Shown here piece by piece: positions 1-5,086 of a stretch of 5,521 nucleotides of DNA. The translations under genes were made by a program, and so were the position numbers. Numbering within the stretch: position 1 is the stretch's first letter; each line of letters begins with the position of its first letter. Below the pieces are notes generated by a model. The model had not been told where the DNA came from. It ran no database searches and was given only the letters and a program-made list of their open reading frames with translations. Source of the stretch: Chlamydiota bacterium (GTDB taxonomy: Bacteria; Chlamydiota; Chlamydiia; Chlamydiales; Rhabdochlamydiaceae); contig JABEVM010000234.1 in NCBI GenBank assembly GCA_013041585.1, forward strand, positions 1-5,521, written 5' to 3'.

Positions 1-172
1 TAGCTTCTCTTAGTAACTCATTTATTTGACGTTCTGCTTCAGGAAGAACATCTGTGTATTTAACTTTAGTAGAGTCAACAATCCACAAGTTCATTAATAT
101 CTCAGATAATGTTAGGTTTGGCATTTCTACTCCTACTGTTTGTGGTTTATGATCGTCGTAATTATCAGTCAT
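1..172 (-). CDS. Hypothetical phage protein, C-terminus cut by window edge
   Basis: An open frame starts at an ATG at 172-170 and runs off the left edge after 57 codons, so its C-terminus is not visible. The chosen start has a good ribosome binding site (GAGGTGAG just upstream) and overlaps the 61-aa gene before it by 8 nt, as expected for translational coupling. A second in-frame ATG at 124-122 is also preceded by a well-placed GGAG (five bases upstream), so the real protein may lack the first 16 acidic and polar residues. The visible part is hydrophilic, with a helix-like segment MPNLTLSEILMNLWIVD followed by a charged stretch ending in ERQINELLREA. I do not recognise the family. It is the last visible gene of the operon. 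Confidence 0.75.
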   Translation of the reverse strand, partial: MTDNYDDHKPQTVGVEMPNLTLSEILMNLWIVDSTKVKYTDVLPEAERQINELLREA

Positions 173-350
173 AACTCACCTCGTCATCTACCCATACAAC
201 AGCTTCAAATATACCGTTTTTAGGATCGTGTTCAATAATTACTGGCGGAAATTTTGCATTAAGTTTATTAAGCTGTTCTGCTAGCCAATCACCAGAATTA
301 TAACGTTGACCAAATAGTTCACCTTTATGTTCGATTCTATGCCACGACAT
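165..350 (-). CDS. Hypothetical small phage protein (61 aa)
   Basis: This 61-residue acidic protein has no family I recognise. Its ATG overlaps the stop codon of the preceding 104-aa gene by one base (TAATG), and GGAAGGTG lies a suitable distance upstream, so translation is probably coupled. The N-terminal half is mixed charge with aromatic residues (MSWHRIEHKGELFGQ). The C-terminal half alternates hydrophobic and polar residues (FPPVIIEHD, GIFEAVVWVDDEVSY), which suggests a small beta-rich fold. There is no membrane segment, cysteine or obvious catalytic motif. The position in a compact early operon supports it being a real gene. Function cannot be assigned. Confidence 0.8.
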   Translation of the reverse strand: MSWHRIEHKGELFGQRYNSGDWLAEQLNKLNAKFPPVIIEHDPKNGIFEAVVWVDDEVSYD

Positions 351-664
351 TATTTTTCACCTTCCGTAATAGTTTGGGCAAGTTGTTTTTGTGCCTTATA
401 TACATGATTGAATTGTTTCTTTAACTTATCTAATGTATGAATAAACTGTTTTTTACCTACTCTTGGAACGTATTTTTGAGCATCTAATAAACCTAAAGAT
501 ATTAAAAAGAGATGAAGTGGAACATTAAATACATCTTCAGGGGTTAAATTTTCTTTGTTTCTCATAAAGGTATAGTTAGGGTCCTGAAAGATTACAGTAG
601 CTTTTATTTTAGGAGGTTCTTTGCCACTTAAATTTGGTTGATCAAGAGTTAATATTTTACCCAT
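350..664 (-). CDS. Hypothetical phage protein (104 aa)
   Basis: The ATG at 664-662 overlaps the stop codon of the GroES-like gene by one base (TAATG). It is preceded by a near-perfect AAAGGAGGG that lies inside the end of that gene, so the two products are probably made in a coupled ratio. The protein is basic overall. The N-terminus is polar (GKILTLDQPNLSGKEPPK). A middle part contains a hydrophobic helix-like stretch, VPLHLFLISLGLLDA, at about residues 49-63. The C-terminal 35 residues are Lys/Gln-rich and look helical (LDKLKKQFNHVYKAQKQLAQ). The hydrophobic stretch is short and is more likely a buried helix than a membrane span. I do not recognise the family; its coupling to the co-chaperonin gene may or may not be functional. 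Confidence 0.85.
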   Translation of the reverse strand: MGKILTLDQPNLSGKEPPKIKATVIFQDPNYTFMRNKENLTPEDVFNVPLHLFLISLGLLDAQKYVPRVGKKQFIHTLDKLKKQFNHVYKAQKQLAQTITEGEK

Positions 665-939
665 TATTTTGACCCTCCTTTTATTGTTGCTATTACGAAC
701 TCTTCCCGGATAGCTAAATAATCATCATCACCGACCTTTAAGTCTGATGCTGCGAAAGCTTGGAATATAATATGATCATCAACACTAACGAGTTTTACCT
801 TGTCCCCGACAGCAATAACTTTGGCAGTTCGAGGTTGTTCTATTTTTGTACCCGCACCTAGCAGAATGCCAGATGCTGTTACGGTCTTAGCTTTTTCAGG
901 AATAGCTATAATATTGTCATTTATTGGTTCAAATATCAT
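664..939 (-). CDS. GroES-like co-chaperonin, phage-encoded
   Basis: This 91-residue protein matches the chaperonin-10 (GroES) family from end to end. It opens with MIFEPINDNIIAI, equivalent to the GroES start with its P-x-x-D pattern. It keeps a mobile loop with SGILL at residues 23-27, in the same register as GGIVL of E. coli GroES, the segment that binds GroEL. It has AVGD after the loop and an ending, IIFQAF...LKVGDDDYLAIREEFVIATI, that parallels the GroES C-terminal half. The region between AVG and the DDHIIF strand is about nine residues shorter than in GroES, so the roof beta-hairpin is probably reduced, as in T4 gp31. By family knowledge it should form a heptameric lid on host GroEL and help fold phage proteins; the phage target is unknown. 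The start has AGAAAAGG upstream and lies 2 nt after the previous gene. Confidence 0.85.
   Translation of the reverse strand: MIFEPINDNIIAIPEKAKTVTASGILLGAGTKIEQPRTAKVIAVGDKVKLVSVDDHIIFQAFAASDLKVGDDDYLAIREEFVIATIKGGSK
673..688 (-). promoter_or_regulatory. Strong ribosome binding site, copy 1 of a 16-nt repeat
   Basis: The minus strand reads AACAATAAAAGGAGGG at the end of the GroES-like gene, placing AGGAGG about eight bases before the ATG of the 104-aa gene. The identical 16 bases recur at 2810-2825. In both places they are read in the same frame as Thr-Ile-Lys-Gly-Gly at the end of one gene and serve as the ribosome binding site of the next. Confidence 0.8.
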
Positions 940-941
940 GA

Positions 942-1130
942 TTATTTACCTTTTCTGCTAATTCGACCGCCTATTGTTCCTGCACGTCTTGCAAGTTCTC
1001 TATCAGCAAAGAATCCACCAGTGTGGCCATTCTTTCCACCTTTCGAACCAATACGCTTGTAAAAGTCTTTTCCGTACTTAATTTTGTTAGTTTTGGCAGC
1101 TAATTTACCACCTTCTTTTGTTCCTGCCAT
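942..1130 (-). CDS. KGG-type small basic phage protein A (62 aa)
   Basis: The start is the ATG at 1130-1128, because GGAGG lies eight bases upstream. A longer reading from an upstream TTG would have to initiate inside that ribosome binding site. The protein is strongly basic and glycine-rich, with no hydrophobic core: MAGTKEGG, then KYGKDFYKRIGSKGGK, then GGFFADRELARRAGTIGG and a basic tail RISRKGK. The repeated KGG / GGFFxDxELARxAGxxGG pattern recalls KGG stress-protein repeats (GsiB, YciG), and similar small proteins occur in many phages. Their molecular role is not established to my knowledge; nucleic-acid binding is only an inference from the charge. It is a paralogue of the protein at 2774-3037. 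It starts 2 nt after the DUF1064 gene and ends 2 nt before the GroES-like gene. Confidence 0.85.
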   Translation of the reverse strand: MAGTKEGGKLAAKTNKIKYGKDFYKRIGSKGGKNGHTGGFFADRELARRAGTIGGRISRKGK

Positions 1131-1132
1131 TT

Positions 1133-1513
1133 TTAGGCCCTCCAATTATTACTTTGTTTAACTACTTCATATGTGTGATCTAAATGTTCAGGTAACCAAA
1201 TGTTCTCTAGGAATTTACGTCTCCACAGATAATCAGTGGTCTCTACACCTTTGGCTTCGATCAAGGTATAGCTACCGTCTTTGTTGGTAACTCTAAAATC
1301 AATCTTGTGGCTTACTTTAAATGCTTTCTGACCATCTTCTCGGTAACACCAAACTTCGATTTTGAACTGAGGTTCTACCGCAAGAATATCTTTAGCTTTA
1401 AGCCTTAGATCTAACTCCTGAGCTATAGAAGCCTCATATTTAGAATCATATTTACGATCATTAAATATCGTCTTTTTGGCTCCGTACTTATTGCCAAATC
1501 TTTGAGTGTACAT
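1133..1513 (-). CDS. DUF1064-family PD-(D/E)XK endonuclease
   Basis: The 126-aa product has the hallmarks of DUF1064, a phage PD-(D/E)XK nuclease family often compared with Holliday-junction-type endonucleases. In order they are NKYGAKKT near the N-terminus (residues 8-15), DSKYEA with the first acidic residue (E27), a basic HKIDFRV strand carrying D72, and LIEAKGVET with the catalytic ExK pair (E86, K88), followed by a basic helix YLWRRKFLEN. The length fits the family. All expected active-site residues are present, so it should be active. The likely role is cleavage of branched or recombining phage DNA, which fits an operon that also carries recT and a RecE-like nuclease; the exact substrate is inferred. 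The ATG directly follows the previous stop (TAAATG), with GGTGGG about nine bases upstream. Confidence 0.9.
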   Translation of the reverse strand: MYTQRFGNKYGAKKTIFNDRKYDSKYEASIAQELDLRLKAKDILAVEPQFKIEVWCYREDGQKAFKVSHKIDFRVTNKDGSYTLIEAKGVETTDYLWRRKFLENIWLPEHLDHTYEVVKQSNNWRA

Positions 1514-1756
1514 TTAGTTTTTCCCACCATTCATAACTACTTTAATTTTCTTTATCTCGTCTAGCATTTCGATTGTCTGATCGATACAGTCATAAGCAAG
1601 CTCCATAACTAACGTTGGCTCGTCTTTTTCCTTGCACTTGATAATCTCTTCGTTTAAATAGATTAAATGCTTTGCAAGTGACCTACGAAAGGAATGAGTC
1701 GGTAAAAGCCGGCATATATAGTTCAATTCTTGTTTATAATTAATCTTTTCCATCAT
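1514..1756 (-). CDS. Hypothetical helical phage protein (80 aa)
   Basis: This protein of about 80 residues is predicted by eye to be largely alpha-helical. The first half is basic (RLLPTHSFRRSLAKHLIYL). The second half is acidic and amphipathic (LAYDCIDQTIEMLDEIKKI) and could form a helical hairpin or short coiled coil. Three cysteines are scattered (about residues 15, 41 and 57), with no zinc-binding spacing. The start region has two consecutive ATG codons (1756 and 1753) lying within the end of the upstream two-span membrane protein gene, a 17-nt overlap. The only ribosome binding site is a weak GGATGA, so translation probably depends on coupling. No family is recognised. The last codons supply the GGTGGG used by the DUF1064 gene. 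Confidence 0.75.
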   Translation of the reverse strand: MMEKINYKQELNYICRLLPTHSFRRSLAKHLIYLNEEIIKCKEKDEPTLVMELAYDCIDQTIEMLDEIKKIKVVMNGGKN

Positions 1757-1997
1757 TCATCCAATAATTAATGTAATTTTCAGGGTCTGTCTTATCGGCG
1801 CTTACATGCAATATGAAACCCATTAATAAAAAGGGGATTGAGAAACATCCGAAGAAAATACCCCAACCTGAATGACCGGTAAATGCAATAATGATTGCAA
1901 AAATATTAATGATTAAGGCTCGCTTATCATACCGTGATGCCATATTGCGGAAAGCTGTTGCTCTTAGGGTTAGTTCTTCTCTTTGTTTAGCATTCAT
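1740..1997 (-). CDS. Small two-span membrane protein (85 aa)
   Basis: The first 26 residues are polar and basic (MNAKQREELTLRATAFRNMA, then SRYDKR). They are followed by two hydrophobic stretches, about residues 27-40 (ALIINIFAIIIAFT) and 45-66 (WGIFFGCFSIPFLLMGFILHVS), and an acidic C-terminal tail (ADKTDPENYINYWMNDGKD). The short GHSG turn and the positive N-terminus suggest a hairpin in the membrane with both ends in the cytoplasm. The ATG lies 2 nt after the previous stop. The nearest AAGGA is 13 bases upstream, farther than usual, so coupling with the 98-aa gene is likely. The family is unknown to me. A role at the host membrane, such as superinfection exclusion, is possible but unproven. 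Confidence 0.8.
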   Translation of the reverse strand: MNAKQREELTLRATAFRNMASRYDKRALIINIFAIIIAFTGHSGWGIFFGCFSIPFLLMGFILHVSADKTDPENYINYWMNDGKD

Positions 1998-1999
1998 GA

Positions 2000-2296
2000 T
2001 TAATTTGTGTTCCTTGCTCGTATAAAGAAGAATGGATCGGAAAGATCATTAAGGTATCTATGAATTTCACGACGTTCCTTTATATGCTTTTTAAATTTAA
2101 TTGATTCCTTAATTGACCAACTAATACTTATGACAATAGCCATACCAATGACTCGAATTGTCTTGTAAATAAAAGAGCGAATAGCCCTATAATTAATCCT
2201 AGGATTGCGATATATCTTGACCATGTGTTTGCGATCAATTTTGTATTCTTCATAATAAAGTTTGAATGAATCTAAGGGAGTAGTATTTAGTTTCAT
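2000..2296 (-). CDS. Small basic single-span membrane protein (98 aa)
   Basis: The protein begins with a polar, tyrosine-rich and lysine-rich segment (residues 1-45, including FKLYYEEYKIDRKHMVKIYR). It has one moderately hydrophobic stretch at about residues 47-61 (IRVIGMAIVISISWS), then a very basic segment (IKESIKFKKHIKERREIHRY) and a short C-terminal tail with PFFFIRARN. The hydrophobic stretch is just long enough for a membrane span flanked by positive charge on both sides; a buried helix is the alternative. The ATG follows the previous stop after one base (TGA A ATG), with AGAAAGG about eleven bases upstream. The family is not recognised. It sits directly upstream of another membrane protein gene, and the pair may work together. 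Confidence 0.75.
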   Translation of the reverse strand: MKLNTTPLDSFKLYYEEYKIDRKHMVKIYRNPRINYRAIRSFIYKTIRVIGMAIVISISWSIKESIKFKKHIKERREIHRYLNDLSDPFFFIRARNTN

Positions 2297-2297
2297 T

Positions 2298-2438
2298 TCA
2301 ATCCCAACCTTTCTTTCTTTTGTTTACGATTATTATTTTTGCTAGGCCTAATGCTCGAACAGGGATGTTAAAAACACTGTAAGCCGGAGGGACCATAATT
2401 TGATTCTTATTAGTAAATTCCAAATATTTAACCGGCAT
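2298..2438 (-). CDS. Hypothetical 46-aa phage protein
   Basis: This small open frame fills what would otherwise be a 130-nt hole in a gapless operon. Its ATG (2438-2436) lies 11 bases inside the end of the winged-helix gene. GGAGAAG sits upstream at slightly long spacing. Its TGA is one base before the ATG of the next gene, and the next gene's AGAAAGG lies in its last codons. The product begins MPVKYLEFTNKNQIMVPP, continues with a hydrophobic stretch (VFNIPVRALGLAKIIIVN) and ends in a basic tail KRKKGWD. I do not recognise it. The exact fit to both neighbours is the main evidence that it is real; it could also be a spacer translated only to keep coupling. Confidence 0.6.
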   Translation of the reverse strand: MPVKYLEFTNKNQIMVPPAYSVFNIPVRALGLAKIIIVNKRKKGWD

Positions 2439-2802
2439 AGATTTTACTTCTCCAAACTGCCTTTGGATTCTTGTGTCCGACAGGTCTTAAAGTTGGCTTA
2501 TATTCGCCGGTAAATTCAATTACTCCTGCTCTGTTCCCAGATTGCATAACTGCACCTAAAGCTCGATTTTCGTTTGTGTGGATCCCTTGTGTTGCAAGTT
2601 CTTCCCATATAGCATCAGAAGTAAATTCATATCGAGTCTTTGCTATTTTTATAAGTGCTTCGCCGGCTGCATCTTTCCAAATAGTCGTTGTATGACCATA
2701 GGCAAGATTAATACCTTCATTCTTTTTACGTTCTGCTAGATCAAATATGGTTCTTTGTTTGTTAGACAAAATGTTACTTCGAGATCTTATTGCCCATCTC
2801 AT
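2428..2802 (-). CDS. Probable winged-helix DNA-binding phage protein
   Basis: The 124-aa product has a variable basic N-terminus (residues 1-45). It is followed by a segment resembling a small winged-helix type seen in many phages and mobile elements: FTSDAIWEELA (60-70), NENRALGAVMQSGNRAGVIEFTG (78-99), then YKPTLRPVGHKNPKAVWRSK (101-120). The pattern of an initial D-x-x-W helix, a RALGAVM recognition-type helix, AGxIE..G and the tail R-P-x-x-H-x-x-P-x-x-x-W supports that call. The assignment is from memory of the pattern, not from a search. A role in regulation or replication is plausible but not shown. The start is clear: AAAGGAGG eight bases before the ATG, inside the preceding gene, with a 29-nt overlap. 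Confidence 0.7.
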   Translation of the reverse strand: MRWAIRSRSNILSNKQRTIFDLAERKKNEGINLAYGHTTTIWKDAAGEALIKIAKTRYEFTSDAIWEELATQGIHTNENRALGAVMQSGNRAGVIEFTGEYKPTLRPVGHKNPKAVWRSKIYAG

Positions 2803-3037
2803 GACTGAGCCCTCCTTTTATTGTTTTTCGGCGAGATATTTGTCCTGCAATGGATCCGTAAATCTTAGCTCGTTGAAAACCGTTTAAGCCGTTCTTGTCT
2901 ACCTTTGTAGATGCATAACCTTTTACAACTTTTGCTTTTCCGCCAATTGATCCCATACGAGTCTTAAAAAAATCTTCACCGTATTTTGCTTTTATTGTCT
3001 TGGCTGATTTCAGCCCACCTTCACGAGTCCCGGACAT
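2774..3037 (-). CDS. KGG-type small basic phage protein B (87 aa)
   Basis: The start chosen is the ATG at 3037-3035, with AAAGGTGG at good spacing. A longer reading would begin at a GTG inside that ribosome binding site. The product is a paralogue of the 62-aa protein at 942-1130. They share M-(A/S)-G-T-x-E-G-G, AKTxKxKYGxDFxK, GS-x-GGK and an ending GxIxGxISR(R/K)K. This copy differs by a longer centre (VVKGYASTKVDKNGLNG replaces GHTGGF) and a C-terminal extension, TIKGGLSHEMGNKISK, that lies in the overlap with the winged-helix gene. It is very basic and glycine-rich with no hydrophobic core, so it may be unstructured or bind nucleic acid. The function of these proteins is unknown to me. 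Confidence 0.85.
   Translation of the reverse strand: MSGTREGGLKSAKTIKAKYGEDFFKTRMGSIGGKAKVVKGYASTKVDKNGLNGFQRAKIYGSIAGQISRRKTIKGGLSHEMGNKISK
2810..2825 (-). promoter_or_regulatory. Strong ribosome binding site, copy 2 of a 16-nt repeat
   Basis: This is identical on the minus strand (AACAATAAAAGGAGGG) to the site at 673-688. It provides the ribosome binding site for the winged-helix gene and encodes Thr-Ile-Lys-Gly-Gly within KGG-type protein B. The bases immediately outside the 16-nt match differ between the two copies. Confidence 0.8.
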
Positions 3038-3069
3038 TTTTCCCACCTTTCTTTTTTAATGTAACGAAC

Positions 3070-3321
3070 TTATGTGTTTACTTCCTCCTTATCCTTTTTA
3101 GGTTGTTCGCCTCTGTAATAAGCATTTTTATCATCATCAGTTGCGTAATTCTCTTTACCATTAGGTAAGTTACAATGACTGCAACGTTCGATTTTCATTA
3201 AAGTACCGTGATCATCTTCTTGTTCCCAGAACCAAGTCAAAATTGTCCTTCCTATATGTCCATCCATGCAATCTGCTGACTTAGGGAAATATCCGAGTAA
3301 CATATTTTCAAGAGTTTGCAT
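3070..3321 (-). CDS. Small Cys/His phage protein, possible zinc binder (83 aa)
   Basis: The start is the ATG at 3321-3319, with AAAGAGG upstream in the end of recT and a 14-nt overlap with that gene. A longer frame from 3381 would overlap recT by 74 nt and lacks a better start signal. The N-terminal half contains DCMDGH (C18, H22) and an aromatic stretch TWFWEQEDDHG. The centre has MKIERCSHCNLPNG (C47, C50). The C-terminal 30 residues are charged and probably disordered (DDDKNAYYRGEQPKKDKEE). One C-x3-H and one C-x2-C pair could together bind one zinc ion, but this is an inference and the family is not recognised. It ends 32 nt before the KGG-type gene B, the largest gap in the operon. Confidence 0.75.
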   Translation of the reverse strand: MQTLENMLLGYFPKSADCMDGHIGRTILTWFWEQEDDHGTLMKIERCSHCNLPNGKENYATDDDKNAYYRGEQPKKDKEEVNT

Positions 3322-4084
3322 TTTGTACCTCTTTTTGAACTGTTTTTCTATCCTCCTCAGATTCGCCAAGTGATGCTTCAACTAATTGAACTCTTGGCTT
3401 GTTGTCGGTGTAATCGCCTTCAGAATCGGCTTGATCGAACTCAATTGCTTTTGCTAAATCACTATCGATTGAAAGTGGTGCAAATTTACTAAGTAATAGT
3501 TTGATGACAGTCTTTTGGGCCATAGCGTCGAAGTTATCTACCCAAACACCCTTATTCGCTTTGAATGTTTGACTGTAGCGTTTGCCATGTCGTTGTAGCT
3601 CTTCAACCGTCATGTAAAGATTCTTTTCAAAACCATTCAACAGTAAGAAGTAAGACATATATCCAACGACGTTACCTTTACCTTCTTTTTCAAGAGTGAA
3701 GTTAAACTGAACTTCGCCGGTCATCGGGTTAATTCCATCAATCTCTTTTTCATATACTGCCCTAGCCCCAATAGTCTTAAACTGTCCACTGCGTTGCGCT
3801 AGTTGTATGAATCCCTTCCAACCTATTTGTAATTGAGGTTCGCCCTTGTAAGCGATGATGTAGGCTTGTCCGAGGTTGCTATTGAATGGCAATTTGATTG
3901 CTGCAGCCATAAGACAACAGTTGTATAACTTTACTGGATCAAGATCTTTTAATTTGTGATCCGAGTTTGCTAGTGTTAGCACGCTGGACAGAAATTGTTG
4001 TGTACCTTCTCCTAATACGTCCTGAGCTTGTTTTATGAAGCCTTGGTCGTGAACCATCCTTGTAATTGTTAATTCGTTTGTCAT
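3308..4084 (-). CDS. recT: RecT-family single-strand annealing protein
   Basis: The 258-aa product is a phage RecT. The conserved core is visible in order: an N-terminal helical region (FLSSVLTLAN), NCCLMAAAIKLPFNSNLGQA (55-74), YIIAYKGEPQLQIGWKGFIQ (75-94) with the family's typical QIGWKG, LAQRSGQFKTI (95-105), VYEKE, and KGVWVDNFDAMAQKTVIKLL (178-197) followed by LSKFAPLS. The C-terminal 50 residues are acidic and variable, as is usual. RecT proteins coat single-stranded DNA and anneal complementary strands, working with a partner 5'-3' exonuclease, which is the gene immediately upstream. The ATG overlaps that gene's TGA by 4 nt (ATGA), with TTAGGAG upstream, indicating coupled synthesis. 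Length and motifs are complete. Confidence 0.96.
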   Translation of the reverse strand: MTNELTITRMVHDQGFIKQAQDVLGEGTQQFLSSVLTLANSDHKLKDLDPVKLYNCCLMAAAIKLPFNSNLGQAYIIAYKGEPQLQIGWKGFIQLAQRSGQFKTIGARAVYEKEIDGINPMTGEVQFNFTLEKEGKGNVVGYMSYFLLLNGFEKNLYMTVEELQRHGKRYSQTFKANKGVWVDNFDAMAQKTVIKLLLSKFAPLSIDSDLAKAIEFDQADSEGDYTDNKPRVQLVEASLGESEEDRKTVQKEVQNANS

Positions 4085-4875
4085 AAACTCCAGTCTCCTA
4101 ACTCGCCCATTTCAGCTATAAGAAATGAAGGTTCTTTGTCTCCAAATTCTGTAATAGCATCAATGCAACGTCTTAATTTACGTTCACCTGCTTCAAGGAA
4201 TTCCGTACTCGCGTGGAAATATTGAACCCTATAAGGAGCAACAGTTTCAGCTACACAAAAATAGAAGTTAACTAATGATGGATCTACTTTTAAGGATGAA
4301 GCTGCAATAAGCGTGTAGGTAGATGCCTGTAGATCATAATGATTCCACGATGCGGCCTTCTTAAACTTATCGAACTGTGAAGTTGTTTTAATATCAGTTA
4401 CAATTGCCTTTTCACGATTAACAAGTTTAGTTGCATCTGCTTTACCGCGAAGATCTATGCCCTCGGTTGTTTTAGCAAACATCTCATGTTCATGCTTAAC
4501 GTCTTTACCTAATAGATACTCCTTTGAATAAGGATGCTTTTCTATATTTTCAACAATGTGAGTTACCGAATTAAATTGATCTTGCGTAATAATATTTTTA
4601 CCATTGGCTAATTGTTCATCACGCCAATCTCTTGCAGCTTTAGTCCTAAAATCAGGGAATTCACATATAGCAAACGTATCGTCTCCACCAAGTACAAGCA
4701 TGTGTGCTAATTGGCCAAGATCAATGAATGGACTTGATGGTTCTCCAAGCATTCCTCGTTTTGCTGCAATTGCATAATCTATACCCGAGTCAACGATCTT
4801 TTTCATTGATGAGTAAGACCATTCAGGTCGTTTATGATAATTATAAATTTCTTTACCTTTCTCTTTTGTTTCCAT
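4081..4875 (-). CDS. PD-(D/E)XK nuclease, RecE/exonuclease VIII-like partner of RecT
   Basis: This 264-aa protein has the motif order of RecB-type PD-(D/E)XK exonucleases, in the DUF3799 / exonuclease VIII C-terminal group. DLGQLAHMLVLGG (52-64) carries the conserved histidine. HEHEMFA (128-134) carries a glutamate. GIDLRGKADA (139-148) supplies the G-x-x-D element. VTDIKTT (159-165) supplies the catalytic D-x-K. DLQASTY (181-187) is the QxxxY motif. The expected active-site residues are present and the length is normal for the stand-alone phage form. It should resect double-stranded DNA ends 5' to 3' to give single strands for RecT, whose gene overlaps it by 4 nt. The start follows GAGAGG about ten bases upstream. 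I leave the gene symbol blank because the protein is much shorter than E. coli RecE. Confidence 0.9.
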   Translation of the reverse strand: METKEKGKEIYNYHKRPEWSYSSMKKIVDSGIDYAIAAKRGMLGEPSSPFIDLGQLAHMLVLGGDDTFAICEFPDFRTKAARDWRDEQLANGKNIITQDQFNSVTHIVENIEKHPYSKEYLLGKDVKHEHEMFAKTTEGIDLRGKADATKLVNREKAIVTDIKTTSQFDKFKKAASWNHYDLQASTYTLIAASSLKVDPSLVNFYFCVAETVAPYRVQYFHASTEFLEAGERKLRRCIDAITEFGDKEPSFLIAEMGELGDWSL

Positions 4876-4896
4876 AGTAATTTTTCCTCTCTATGG

Positions 4897-5052
4897 TTAA
4901 TTAATGAAAAATTGTATAAATAAGTAAGCTAAGTAGGACCCTAAAAGAATCTCTATTATCAAACCTTCATACTTTTTTGGAGATGTCGTTTGGAACTGCC
5001 GAATTTCAGCCGTTCTTCTTGTTGACATCTGTACAACTTGAATTGTTTTCAT
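4897..5052 (-). CDS. Small single-span membrane protein (51 aa), first gene of operon
   Basis: An ATG at 5052-5050 with AAAAAAGGA a few bases upstream opens a 51-codon frame ending 21 nt before the nuclease gene. Residues 1-30 are polar and basic (MKTIQVVQMSTRRTAEIRQF, then a TTSPKK segment). Residues 31-50 are hydrophobic (LIIEILLGSYLAYLFIQFFI), long enough for one membrane span with the basic N-terminus inside. The family is unknown. It is the first gene after the long structured leader, so its initiation is the most exposed to any control by that leader. The good ribosome binding site and the close fit to the next gene support it being real. Confidence 0.7.
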   Translation of the reverse strand: MKTIQVVQMSTRRTAEIRQFQTTSPKKYEGLIIEILLGSYLAYLFIQFFIN

Positions 5053-5086
5053 GTTGTTCCTTTTTTAATGTTTTTATTTTTGTAAT

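Noticed and set aside
2471..2695. Plus-strand open frame of 74 codons
   Set aside because: It lies wholly inside the winged-helix gene on the opposite strand, has no ribosome binding site and gives a composition unlike a real protein; it is a shadow frame.
2986..3168. Plus-strand open frame of 60 codons, hydrophobic
   Set aside because: It is antisense to KGG gene B and the Cys/His gene. Its apparent hydrophobicity comes from reading Lys/Asp/Glu-rich codons backwards, and there is no start signal.
3322..3381. Longer N-terminus for the 83-aa protein
   Set aside because: This would extend the overlap with recT to 74 nt, and the internal ATG at 3321 already has an AAAGAGG at proper spacing. 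The extra residues are simply recT read in another frame.
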